NCBI GenBank assembly: GCA_963664935.2
Contig: CAXXSE010000007.1
Coordinates: forward strand, 682,001-746,000
DNA from: G963664935 sp963664935
GTDB lineage: Bacteria > Pseudomonadota > Gammaproteobacteria > Methylococcales > G963664935
Length of the DNA stretch: 64,000 nucleotides
Direction of reading: 5' to 3'
Made by a program: the position numbers and the translations under genes. The stretch's first letter is position 1, and the number at the start of each line of letters is the position of its first letter. The notes below the pieces were generated by a model. That model was not told the origin of the DNA and did not search any database. It saw nothing but the letters and a program-made list of their open reading frames with translations. This document shows positions 27,181-35,649 of the stretch, piece after piece.

Positions 27181-28158
27181 TCATTTTTCTTCAGAAAATA
27201 TTTCATCTAAAGTATCAGCTTTTAAGAGACGTTCCACCCAAAGGTCTAACTGATCTTTATCGGCTGAATTGACTTGTTGTTCCACTCGGTCAGGTAAATG
27301 ACCAAATTTTAGATTGAGCAATTTTAATAGTGTTTTGGCTTCACCTTTAGCCTCACCTTTAGCCTCACCTTTAGCTTCACCACGGAGCTCACCTTCCCGG
27401 ATCCATTGCGGTATGCGTTGTGCTAACATCGTTTTAATCTCCACTAAATCATTAATTTCATTCATCGATTGAGCATAATCTTCAGGCGGTTGTAATACAC
27501 GATTAATCCAGATACTGAAACTGTGCCTCAATCGAATTTGTTCGGACTTTGACAGCCACTCTATCAGATTAGATATAACATCGATAATATCGTTGCGAGA
27601 GGTCGCGTTTTCTAACCGGAAGATAGCCGCCACTAAATTTTTCAAAGGCGTGAGCTTATTAAGTTCATATGTGCCTTCATCGAGTATAAGATATTTGAGT
27701 GATGGCAGGTACTTCTCCAATCCACCCGGCACACTGCAAACAAGATCTTTCATTTCGGTTGCTGCATTCCAACGTTTTTCACCGTTGTAAAGGACAATGG
27801 GAAAGATTGGAGGCAAACGGCTGTCCGGGAGCAGTTGGCCGGTTTTGATCAGATCCTGATAAAGCAAGCCCATGTAAGTCATGATTCTGACCGCCATGTA
27901 CTTATCGACGCTCGATTGGAATTCAATCAGCAGATAAACATATATCCAGCTTTGCCGATATTTTAGCCGCCAGATCACATCGTCTTCCCGAGCACGCAAA
28001 TCGTCAGAAATATAACTGCCGGAGACTTTTTCGAGCGTACTGAAATCAAGTTCATTCACCCAATCTTCCTTTACAAAACCTTGCAATAAATCAATGACGA
28101 TTTCTGGTTCTGAAAAGAGCAGCTTATAAGAATGATCGTGCTCTTTGTTCATACACAA
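27181..28158 (-). CDS. Rpn-family recombination-promoting nuclease / PD-(D/E)XK transposase-like protein
   Basis: 325 residues. The N-terminus HDHSYKLLFSEPEIVIDLLQ is typical of the Rpn (YhgA-like) family. The nuclease core DDLRAREDDVIWRLKYRQSW and VYLLIEFQSSVDKYMAVRI carries the PD-(D/E)XK-type acidic residues, with Q in place of the lysine as usual in this family. The C-terminal DUF4351-like part is LLKLLNLKFGHLP. Just before it the protein has four GEAK units encoded by a 12-bp tandem repeat (27338-27385). These proteins are abundant in repeat-rich genomes and promote DNA cutting in trans. Confidence 0.88.
   Translation of the reverse strand: MCMNKEHDHSYKLLFSEPEIVIDLLQGFVKEDWVNELDFSTLEKVSGSYISDDLRAREDDVIWRLKYRQSWIYVYLLIEFQSSVDKYMAVRIMTYMGLLYQDLIKTGQLLPDSRLPPIFPIVLYNGEKRWNAATEMKDLVCSVPGGLEKYLPSLKYLILDEGTYELNKLTPLKNLVAAIFRLENATSRNDIIDVISNLIEWLSKSEQIRLRHSFSIWINRVLQPPEDYAQSMNEINDLVEIKTMLAQRIPQWIREGELRGEAKGEAKGEAKGEAKTLLKLLNLKFGHLPDRVEQQVNSADKDQLDLWVERLLKADTLDEIFSEEK
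27338..27385. repeat. 12-bp tandem repeat (four units) in the rpn gene
   Basis: The units GCTTCACCTTTA, GCCTCACCTTTA, GCCTCACCTTTA and GCTTCACCACGG lie head to tail, encoding the GEAK repeats. Length changes in multiples of 12 would keep the frame. Confidence 0.85.
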
Positions 28159-28496
28159 AGACTAACATATTCGCAAATGATGCATAAATAACTGCCCGAT
28201 TGCTTAACCTCATATTTTCAAAAATCTGGCCTGATGTTACCACTTTTTCGTTTCGATCATTTTCAACCAGACAATCTTCTAAGATACTTCCCTTTTTGCC
28301 ATGAAAATCAATAGATATAACGAATATTTTTCATGGTATAGTTCCACAATGATTGCAAGAAAACAATGGTATCAAAGAATACAAACCGCACTTTTACGCA
28401 ACCGTATCGTCACCCTAACAGGACCCCGGCAGTGCGGCAAAACCACGCTGGCCCGTGAATTTGTAGCAGAAGACTCAGTCAATTATTTTGATCTAG

Positions 28497-28664
28497 CCCG
28501 GACTTCTCACAAACTTCCTATTGCGGAACCACAATACCGCGCGTTGCCTGCGTTGCGCTTGATTTTGGTGCTCAACGTACTGTGAGTACGCTTCCGCACC
28601 TTCGTGCGCCTTGTTACCACACAACCTTGTGGCCCCTCGCTACGGAAGTTGTGAGAAATCCGGG
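28497..28664. mobile_element. MITE-2, 168 bp, CTAG-bordered
   Basis: The ends CCCGGACTTCTCACAA and, as complement of the right end, CCCGGATTTCTCACAA match at 15 of 16. Both sides are flanked by CTAG (28493-28496 and 28665-28668). There is no coding content. The element sits inside the ATPase gene. Four-base CTAG duplications are typical of IS5-type transposases; the mobilising enzyme is not in the window. Confidence 0.88.
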
Positions 28665-28764
28665 CTAGAAGACCCGCTAAGCCTGGCACGTCAATATACG
28701 GAAACGCCAGGTGAAATCCCCCTAACTCTATATTCCTGATTCTGGCTTGCTTCATCAATTACTA

Positions 28765-28924
28765 GTACCACCCACCCTAAATAAACGGTATTTTGCGGTG
28801 AGGATCAATGGACGAGAGCAAGGCGCAAGCACGCTGGCATAGTTGGGTTCTGTCAAGTGATTGCAACGCTGCCATCGGCCATTTAGACCAGCGCAAAATG
28901 ATGGTTATTTAGGGTGGATGGTAC
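28765..28924. mobile_element. MITE-3, 160 bp, TA-bordered
   Basis: The left end GTACCACCCACCCTAAATAA and the complement of the right end GTACCATCCACCCTAAATAA match at 19 of 20, and similarity continues inward to TTTTGCG. It is flanked by TA on both sides (28763-28764, 28925-28926). A TA duplication fits mobilisation by an IS630/Tc1-type transposase. No coding content. Confidence 0.85.
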
Positions 28925-29271
28925 TAAGGATAGGCAATGCGCGTGATTTAATGACCCACCCCAAACTTGGCGTATCCTGGGAGGGCTACGTTATCGAAGA
29001 GGTACTATCGATAGTTCGCCCTGATAGCGCCTATTTCTGGGCAACGCATCAAGGCGCGGAAATCGATCTGATTCTGCTCAAAGACGGACGCACACTCGGG
29101 ATTGAGTGTAAACGCACCGATGCACCTCGCATGACGCCTTCCATTCGAAGTGCCCTCACCGATTTGGAACTGGATAGCATCATTGTGATTTACCCCGGGG
29201 ATAAACGCTTCACGTTGAGTGATCGTGTGGAAGTCTTGCCGCTTAAAGAATTAGCCCACATCAAAAGGATT

Positions 29272-29458
29272 TATTAAAATTGATATTGTGATACTCAAAG
29301 CCCAATGACTCCAGCTTCTGTGAGTAATCATCAAGCGGAGCAATTGTCACAATACGATATCCATCTTTTTGTAATGCTGTCACCAACCCCATTCTGAAAT
29401 TATAAATATTCCACGATGTATTGATCACAATGGCGATGGTTTTGCCCTGCTTGCTCAT
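29272..29458 (-). pseudogene. Truncated N-terminal copy of the GT4 glycosyltransferase
   Basis: About 60 codons, MSKQGKTIAIVINTSW to YHNINFNK, nearly identical to the start of the gene at 23590-24744, then a stop where it meets the end of the ATPase pseudogene. It is the right edge of the duplicated block GT4-epsG-asnB. Non-functional alone. Confidence 0.85.
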
Positions 29459-30498
29459 TGAAAAAGCAGATTCTGGTAAGGAAGCCAATATAGAGCATGG
29501 GTGGCGTAATTTAACCAAACAAAGAGTACAGCGGCGTAACCCAATAATATTACGAGAGTCATAGTCTGAGGAGAAACTTGATTACGCGCTAAATAAGGTA
29601 ACCGGGAATATACAGCCACCTGTATTGGCGTAAAATACAACGCAATACGATCGACAGCCGTTGACGCGAGATCAACCAGTCCAACATTAACAATTGAACA
29701 CACCGCCATCCAGAACCAAATCCAGGGGTTGGGGAAACGCTGTTTCCACTGTTTCCAATAGATCAACAAACACAAACTCGGGACCAGATTCATAAAAACT
29801 CGTACTCTTGCACCTTCAGATTGCATCTGTTCATCGACATAGCTTGTCCACAACCTTTCCTGTTCTTCCGCAAGCAATGCATCCCAAATCCCATAGCTGG
29901 CTAACACAACGGCCACCAACCTTAAAAACCATCCTTTACCATAAAGAAAAATGCCTAGAGGCACCATCAATACGGATGTCCTATGAAACAACGTTGCACA
30001 AATAATGAAAAACAAGTAGCGCTGGAACTTTCCACTTTCGAGACTCGCTAGCGCCCAAAAAATAAACCCCAGCGCGACACCCTGTCGGCTATAGCCCATG
30101 GCTACTACGACTAGCAAATAAGGCACAGCTACGGCAAACCCCAACCAAGGGTTTGGTTGTTGGCGACAGAGCGTACATAGACCCGTGATAAAGATGGCCC
30201 CACATACCGTATTGACGCCAAAAATCTCCAAACTCGAAATTGCCATGATCCAGTTAAGCGCCGCATACCCTGGATCTGTCCCAACAATTGCTTCATTCAG
30301 AGGAATTCCAATTACGTCTAGGTAATGATTAATATAGCTGCCCCAATCTCCTCCAACTTGGTATCTAAAACCGATTAGCCATATGTAAATAAACCCTATG
30401 CAATACCAGGAGAAGGGTTCGCTTTGCTTACGAATACCGTTTCCAAACGTAAGCGCAGCTATAGCCGGTACTAGATACATTAACCAAAAAACCAGCAT
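29455..30498 (-). CDS. epsG: EpsG-family membrane protein (polysaccharide polymerase-like)
   Basis: 347 residues with about ten membrane helices. Family features are FIYIWLIGFRYQVGGDWGSY near the N-terminus and GYSRQGVALGFIFWAL in the middle. EpsG-type proteins are thought to polymerise repeat units in exopolysaccharide loci. It is intact here, while its other copy survives only as a short 3' remnant at 24770-24840. The product overlaps the start region of the GT4 fragment by a few bases. Confidence 0.87.
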   Translation of the reverse strand: MLVFWLMYLVPAIAALTFGNGIRKQSEPFSWYCIGFIYIWLIGFRYQVGGDWGSYINHYLDVIGIPLNEAIVGTDPGYAALNWIMAISSLEIFGVNTVCGAIFITGLCTLCRQQPNPWLGFAVAVPYLLVVVAMGYSRQGVALGFIFWALASLESGKFQRYLFFIICATLFHRTSVLMVPLGIFLYGKGWFLRLVAVVLASYGIWDALLAEEQERLWTSYVDEQMQSEGARVRVFMNLVPSLCLLIYWKQWKQRFPNPWIWFWMAVCSIVNVGLVDLASTAVDRIALYFTPIQVAVYSRLPYLARNQVSPQTMTLVILLGYAAVLFVWLNYATHALYWLPYQNLLFQ

Positions 30499-30499
30499 A

Positions 30500-31219
30500 T
30501 CAATTTCCCTCGGATTGAGTTTTAAGCCAAGTCTGAAACATCAATACAGCCCACAAGCAGTGTTCCCAATATCGCTTTCCCGTGTGGTGTTCTGTCCATT
30601 TTTTCCACATAAGTTCTGGGTACAAATAACCCTCTCGAGATAAATGGATAGGATCAAGCATGCACTTAGCCCAGTCATGCAGTGCACCCCTCAACCAGTA
30701 ACCCAAAGGAATTCCAAAACCCGGTTTGGGCCGTTCGATTATCTCCCCTAGGAGGCTGTCCGAGAATAGGAGCCGTCGCGAGGGAAAGCGGTTTTGAGAC
30801 CATTTTTTCGATTAAATGAGGCGAATAGTTGTGCTATTTAACGACAAATCCGCTTTTCCGCAGTAGGCTCACTATTCTCGGACAGTCTCCTAGGTACATA
30901 TTTATAGAGTGTCTGACACAAAGCCCATTTACCCTTGCTATTTCTGATTTCCATATCCATATCCATATCCATACGCCAGGACGGCTCCATCACCCGATGA
31001 TCGAGCATTGGCAAGTGGGTTTTGAATATCGGAGTGGCCCTTCCCTTCAATTGGCTGCAGACTAACTACTTTCAACTGATTCCTTGAGTGCAAATGATTA
31101 TAAAATTTACCATTACAGGCGATGAAATAACGTCCGGAAGTTGGAAGCATCGACTGATGCCAATTTGAAGATAAATCAAGTATAGACAGGCGTCTATGTA
31201 CACCGGCGATGCCACACAT
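30500..31219 (-). pseudogene. Decayed asnB copy with a MITE insertion and internal deletion
   Basis: The N-terminal piece (31219-31050) reads MCGIAGVHRRLSILDLSSNW and IACNGKFYNHL. It is then joined by deletion to C-terminal sequence DHRVMEPSWRMDMDMDMEIR and KGKWALCQTLYKYVPR. This is broken by MITE-1 at 30748-30893 and resumes PKPGFGIPLGYWLRGALHDW to the stop at 30500. It corresponds to the intact asnB at 24922-26955. A hexanucleotide repeat (CCATAT, four units at 30951-30974) encodes the MDMDMD run. Non-functional. Confidence 0.88.
30748..30893. mobile_element. MITE-1 copy, 146 bp with CTAG borders
   Basis: The left end CTAGGAGGCTGTCCGAGAAT (30748-30767) and a right end ending CTAG at 30893 form an inverted repeat of about 20 bases with one mismatch; further inner similarity is present. 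There is no gene inside. It is inserted in the asnB pseudogene: without it the flanks join to match the intact asnB. Confidence 0.92.
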
Positions 31220-31960
31220 TTACCCTTTCTTCATCCAAGTTTGTACATCGCTCAAACTGTTGAGGGAAACCAAGTCTAATTCCGTCGCAATCGGCAACGC
31301 TTCTACTTTCAATCCTTGTTGAACCAGATGGCGCACGATATACAAGAAGCCATGTTCCCCGGTATGTTTGCCAAATTTACCAGGCAAATCAGCCTTTAGT
31401 GCTGCCATTACTGGTACGTAACGAAATATAAACAAACCAATATCACGCTCCCCTCTCTCCAGTGGTTTACCTGTTCCTCGGGTTTCCTGCAGGTTTACAA
31501 CTTCACCATCAACATTTCTACACACCACCGTGTAAGCCTTATCGACAACACGTGTGGCAAAGGTTAGGTCGTTGTTATTCTGTAAGTGTCGGGACACGAG
31601 CGTTCTAATAGTGGCGTGCTGAATAAACGGGATATCACCCCACACCAAAATCACATGATCTTTGGGATCAGCCTGAGAATGTTCTAGGCAAAGCACAGCA
31701 TCCCCCATTCCCTTGGGGACTGATTGGACTATCAATTCCGCAACCAGTTCTTGTGAATCGAGTTCGGCTTGGACAGGAGCTTTTCCTTCTGGATTTACAA
31801 TTACGGCAGGATAGGGGTCGATCTCTGTAAGTAGACGCAAGATATGCACAAGAATAGGCTGCCCCTGAATTGTAAATAGGGCTTTTGGATAAGGCAGACC
31901 CACACGGGAACCTCGACCAGCTGCAGCGACTATTACGCGAATGCTACCTGATTTAATAAT
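31220..31960 (-). CDS. Sugar-1-phosphate nucleotidyltransferase-like protein (NTP transferase)
   Basis: About 246 residues of GT-A fold. The nucleotide-binding motif IVAAAGRGSRVGLPYPKAL lies upstream of the first GTG (31903), so the true start must be further up. The only in-frame choices before a stop are two ATT codons (31960, 31957) just after AGGTAAGG, overlapping the end of the upstream gene. An ATT start is rare and deserves note. Other motifs are VILVWGDIPFI and TGEHGFLYIVRHL. It probably makes a nucleotide-activated precursor for the polysaccharide. Confidence 0.75.
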   Translation of the reverse strand: MIKSGSIRVIVAAAGRGSRVGLPYPKALFTIQGQPILVHILRLLTEIDPYPAVIVNPEGKAPVQAELDSQELVAELIVQSVPKGMGDAVLCLEHSQADPKDHVILVWGDIPFIQHATIRTLVSRHLQNNNDLTFATRVVDKAYTVVCRNVDGEVVNLQETRGTGKPLERGERDIGLFIFRYVPVMAALKADLPGKFGKHTGEHGFLYIVRHLVQQGLKVEALPIATELDLVSLNSLSDVQTWMKKG

Positions 31961-32849
31961 CCTTACCTAAGCTGCCAGCCAGTCCACGCCATATCGCACG
32001 ATAGAGTATCTGGCCTTCTCCGCCTCCAATATAACGTATGGCAGTGCCCAAACCATTTCGACGCGTTGTGCGCCATATGGCGGCGGCAATTGCAAAAACA
32101 TTGCGCAAAAGCACCTGATCGAAATACTTACCATGAAGAATAATGGTATTTTTTACATAGTAGTACACCTTCTGAGGTGTGTAAGGTCTGCTTGTAACGT
32201 CGGGATGATAATGAATTGCATCCAAAACTGATTGGACATGCCCAAATTCTCGCAGTCGAAAGAAATAATCCACCTCATCGCCAAAGATAAAATAGTCAGT
32301 GTTAACGTTCCCAATCGACTGCACCGCACGAATATTAATCAGGGCACCATTAAAGAGATGAGCGAAGTCGTAAACACCACCGTCTACTCGGGTATTTAAT
32401 TCAGCCAGTGTAGTGATCTTTCGCTTGTACGAAAGAAGCACCGGAAAATGATTTTTGCTCAATATCGGGAATGGGAAGACGAATTTGTGTGGATCGTCTT
32501 CACGAACCACTACGGAAGATACGCAAGCAATATCAGGGGCAAAGTTTAATACCAGTCTTTCTAAAGCATATTTGTCAGGAAAGCCATCATCATCCATTAG
32601 CCATAGGGCATCGAAATCTTTATCAAGAGCGTATTGGATTCCTCGAGCCCACCCACCAGCAGATCCTACATTATCCTGAGTGATGAATAACACCTCACGC
32701 TGCTGTAACATCTCGACTGTTCCATCAGAGGAAGCATTATTAATGACTAAAACCTCATCTGGTTTGCATACTTGTGCCTGTATGTTATCCAAGCAACGAG
32801 CCAGTAGTTCATGGCGATTATGGGTTACGACTACAGCGATCGTATTCAA
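31953..32849 (-). CDS. GT2-family glycosyltransferase
   Basis: 298 residues from TTG 32849, chosen for GGAG five bases before it; a TTG at 32882 would add 11 residues. GT-A fold with TIAVVVTHNRHELLARCLD, INNASSDGTVEML, the metal site ALWLMDDDGFP and the base region FIFGDEVDYFFRLREFGHV. This pattern fits GlfT/rhamnosyl-type enzymes. Cytoplasmic, adding one sugar to the lipid-linked unit. Overlaps the start of the NTP transferase gene by up to 8 bases. Confidence 0.86.
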   Translation of the reverse strand: MNTIAVVVTHNRHELLARCLDNIQAQVCKPDEVLVINNASSDGTVEMLQQREVLFITQDNVGSAGGWARGIQYALDKDFDALWLMDDDGFPDKYALERLVLNFAPDIACVSSVVVREDDPHKFVFPFPILSKNHFPVLLSYKRKITTLAELNTRVDGGVYDFAHLFNGALINIRAVQSIGNVNTDYFIFGDEVDYFFRLREFGHVQSVLDAIHYHPDVTSRPYTPQKVYYYVKNTIILHGKYFDQVLLRNVFAIAAAIWRTTRRNGLGTAIRYIGGGEGQILYRAIWRGLAGSLGKDY

Positions 32850-32901
32850 AACTACTCCAAACTGAGGATAGATATTGGTCAAAAAAGTAAAAATAATATG
32901 A

Positions 32902-33792
32902 CTAATTTATTTTTCTGTACACTGCAACAATTGATGTTCCAGATTTTGTAATATTAAGTAATTTATTAAGAAGATTCTTGATTGCTTTCGCAAAAATATT
33001 TTCACTTACCAGTTTTTGTGCTTTGGCAGAGATAGCTTCAGGGTTTAAATGGACATTTTTTTCGTTTTTTGAATTCCTCATATACTCTACAATTCTGAAT
33101 ATACTTATGTTTTCTGTATACAGATGTATCTTTTTGAATCCAGATTTGGTCAATAGCTTGTGAAGGGTTTTCGGAGAATAATATGAGATGTGCTCAGGAT
33201 AGCAGATCATACCCCATCCATTGCCAAGTAATTTTCTCTCCAAACTATCAAAATTAGGAGTTGTAATATACAAAATCCCGTTACTACTAAGCAAATTGTA
33301 AATATTATTAATAACTTCTTTTGGATTATTAATGTGTTCAATAATCTCAGTAAATATGATCAAATCGAACGAGGTTTTGCCATCTGGCTTTGATGGTAAA
33401 ACACCACCAGGAAGCATTGTAAATCCTTTTTTTTCACCAATCTCTTCGAGACGAGAGTCATATTCCGTTCCATAGGTATTGTAGCCTAGCTTCTTAAATT
33501 GGCAAAGAATAATACCGTTACCACAGGCAATATCGAGTACATTTTTTATGTGAATTTGATTCATCAAGAAGGCAACCAATTTTTTTATTTTTTCGATCGT
33601 GACCTCAGTTGGAACTGAGTTGGAATATTCATACAAACCATAAGTATTATCAAGCTCATCTTTTGTCGGTTTGAGATTAGAATACACAAATGAACACTGG
33701 CTACATCTAACCAAATAATCTTTCTCGTAACCATTAATCGAGGCTGTTTTTTTACTTTCGCATATTGGACATTCTATATTAATAATTTTCAT
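32902..33792 (-). CDS. Class I SAM methyltransferase with N-terminal zinc-binding motif
   Basis: 296 residues. A zinc-knuckle-like start (CPICES about residue 9, CSQC about 34) is followed by a Methyltransf_23-like core. Motif I is VLDIACGNGIILCQFKK, then SFDLIIFTEIIEHINNP and GILYITTPNFDSLE. Such proteins methylate sugars or nucleotide sugars in polysaccharide loci; the substrate is unknown. It is more AT-rich than the adjoining genes. Confidence 0.83.
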   Translation of the reverse strand: MKIINIECPICESKKTASINGYEKDYLVRCSQCSFVYSNLKPTKDELDNTYGLYEYSNSVPTEVTIEKIKKLVAFLMNQIHIKNVLDIACGNGIILCQFKKLGYNTYGTEYDSRLEEIGEKKGFTMLPGGVLPSKPDGKTSFDLIIFTEIIEHINNPKEVINNIYNLLSSNGILYITTPNFDSLERKLLGNGWGMICYPEHISYYSPKTLHKLLTKSGFKKIHLYTENISIFRIVEYMRNSKNEKNVHLNPEAISAKAQKLVSENIFAKAIKNLLNKLLNITKSGTSIVAVYRKIN

Positions 33793-33811
33793 TATTATCT
33801 TTTCGTAAACT

Positions 33812-34426
33812 TTAACGTATAATAGTAAGCTCTATTTTTCGTATATCGATTGCTTCTAATCCTGCTGATTTGGCAGATGCAATGCCAATATTTGAGTCTT
33901 CAAAAACTATAGCTTCATTTGGTTTAGTCTGGGTCAAATTCAAAACCTTTAAATATCCTTCAGGAATTGGCTTAGCATTAGTAACATCTTCCGCACAAAT
34001 CAAAGGATCAAACCAGCCGGTATAACCCAACTTTTCTAGTGCTAAGCTGACACTACCCCGTGAACCGGAGGTAACCATCGCCAATTGGAAGCGCCGCCGT
34101 GCCCAACGCAAAAAGGCATCAACACCCGGCATCGGCTCCAAATCACTTTTAATCAGCTGACGAACTTTGACTTGCTTCTCGGACACCAGTGTGTCGATCA
34201 CTGCCGCATCAAGACTTATACCCGGTTGATCGAGGCAGTACAGCATAGCATCACGGGTCTTCAAACCAGCAATATCTGGGTAATGAACCGAAACCCCAAA
34301 AGGTGCCAATGTATGCTTAAAGGTTTTGGCATGCAATGGGCTGGTATCAGCTACCGTGCCGTCAAAATCAAAAATCAAAAGACGCTTGCTGCGCAGCACC
34401 TCTGCCAGGTTGATCAAAGACTCCAT
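33812..34426 (-). CDS. HAD-family phosphatase (beta-phosphoglucomutase-like)
   Basis: 204 residues with the four HAD motifs: LLIFDFDGTVADT (nucleophile Asp), AMVTSGSRGS, the lysine in VTNAKPIPEGYLK, and VFEDSNIGIASAKSAG. It has a small C1 cap. It starts 5 bases after the stop of the CofD-like gene, so the two are likely co-translated. A substrate such as a sugar or glycerol phosphate is plausible. Confidence 0.85.
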   Translation of the reverse strand: MESLINLAEVLRSKRLLIFDFDGTVADTSPLHAKTFKHTLAPFGVSVHYPDIAGLKTRDAMLYCLDQPGISLDAAVIDTLVSEKQVKVRQLIKSDLEPMPGVDAFLRWARRRFQLAMVTSGSRGSVSLALEKLGYTGWFDPLICAEDVTNAKPIPEGYLKVLNLTQTKPNEAIVFEDSNIGIASAKSAGLEAIDIRKIELTIIR

Positions 34427-34431
34427 GTGTT

Positions 34432-35649
34432 TCAGGCAGGCGTTGAAGCGACGTCGTAAAGGTCCAAAATCGTCTGTACCACTTTAACTCCATCGTGCTT
34501 GCCTGGTGACGCTGAGGACTCGAACGCATCGACGACCCGAGGAACAGTAATTTCGACGAAACCGTCCTCGTCATATTCCACATATGTTTCATCCGCCTTC
34601 AGCCGACTTTGATTAATCAGCAAAACATCAAACATTTCCCCCATGCTGTAGCTGCGTTCATCTGAAAGATTTAGATAGCGGTTTGCACCCAGGATGTAGT
34701 CGGACGCCTTGTATCTTGGCGTCTCGTAATCCGCGCCGATGTTTGTAATAAACACCTTATACGCTGCGCGGTTATCGGCAATGGTTTGTGCTAGACCAGC
34801 AGACATGTAGGTGGGATAGAGCGAAGAATGTTGAGTACCCGCTGAGTAGATAATCACGTCAGCTTGCTTCAGCGCTAATTTCGCACTTGGTGATACGCCC
34901 ACATAGCAGTGATGCTGCTTCAGGTAATAACGCTTCTCATCAGTATTTAATGTTTCAAAACGGGGCTTATCTAGCAATTTGTCCAGCAAATAAATGCGTT
35001 CCATCCGCACGTTAGAGCGCAGCTCCACAATCTCGGCCTCACTATAAAGCATCTGACCATTCTCGCGCAAAGCCACAAGTTTCTTGTCTTCAATGCTTGT
35101 AGGCAACACGGTGCCTTTGAGCTTGAAAAGCTTGTCGATGAACAACGTGGCCTGTTCTATATTGCGGTTAAACAACATGAAGGCTCCTGCATAGATGCAG
35201 TTCATAATGGAGCAGTCCGCAAAGCTGAATTGCTCGCTAATCACTTTCTCGATGACACTCAGCCCCGCCAGAAATTCAGCTACAAAAGATCGCAGCGCCG
35301 AACGAACCTTTGCACTGGTAAAACATACACCAACGAGTTCGTGCGAGCCATCTACAAAAGTACGTAGCTGCTCGAGCACATTGTTACGCTTACAGTCCGC
35401 CGGAAATCGATAGCGAAACAGATGCAAATTGGCCTGGTAGTCAACATCGTCCTCGGACAACATTAACTCCTGAACTTTGCGGATATCGGATGGCCCCAAC
35501 ATCCCAAAAAATCGGCGGATTTCACCTGTAGACTTCCCGTCGTCGTAAGCATTGACCACCGAAGTAACATGCAAACCCTGCCGCTCTAGCAGCGCCGGGA
35601 TGATCGCGGCTGCGCCGCGGCCTCCGTTAATAATGACCACATTAAGCAC
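34432..35649 (-). CDS. CofD / YvcK-family phospho-transferase-like protein
   Basis: 405 residues from GTG 35649, preferred because GAGGAAGG lies six bases upstream; an ATG at 35676 would add nine residues. The N-terminus VVIINGGRGAAAIIPALLER and NAYDDGKSTGEIRRFFGM match the CofD/YvcK superfamily, as does IYSAGTQHSSLYPTYMSAG. Known CofD moves a phospholactate group from a GDP-linked donor; YvcK is a regulator in cell-wall control. Beside an NTP transferase and a HAD phosphatase it may add a phospho-linked group to the polymer (inference). It overlaps the preceding gene by 8 bases. Confidence 0.8.
   Translation of the reverse strand: MLNVVIINGGRGAAAIIPALLERQGLHVTSVVNAYDDGKSTGEIRRFFGMLGPSDIRKVQELMLSEDDVDYQANLHLFRYRFPADCKRNNVLEQLRTFVDGSHELVGVCFTSAKVRSALRSFVAEFLAGLSVIEKVISEQFSFADCSIMNCIYAGAFMLFNRNIEQATLFIDKLFKLKGTVLPTSIEDKKLVALRENGQMLYSEAEIVELRSNVRMERIYLLDKLLDKPRFETLNTDEKRYYLKQHHCYVGVSPSAKLALKQADVIIYSAGTQHSSLYPTYMSAGLAQTIADNRAAYKVFITNIGADYETPRYKASDYILGANRYLNLSDERSYSMGEMFDVLLINQSRLKADETYVEYDEDGFVEITVPRVVDAFESSASPGKHDGVKVVQTILDLYDVASTPA

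Larger units (their letters stand above)
28349..29277 (+). pseudogene. DUF4143-type AAA ATPase, cut by two MITE-like elements and partly deleted
   Basis: The N-terminal part (ATG 28349) has RNRIVTLTGPRQCGKTTLAR, a Walker A, and VNYFDL. A MITE (28497-28664) sits in the CTAG of the codons for DLE; taking it out restores FDLEDPLSLAR. A second element lies at 28765-28924. The C-terminal domain resumes as RIGNARDLMTHPKLG, VSWEGYVIEEVLSI and ends HIKRIY at 29277, with the usual GAEIDLILLKDGRTLGIE block. The central part of the normal protein of about 400 residues is missing. Dead gene. Confidence 0.88.
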
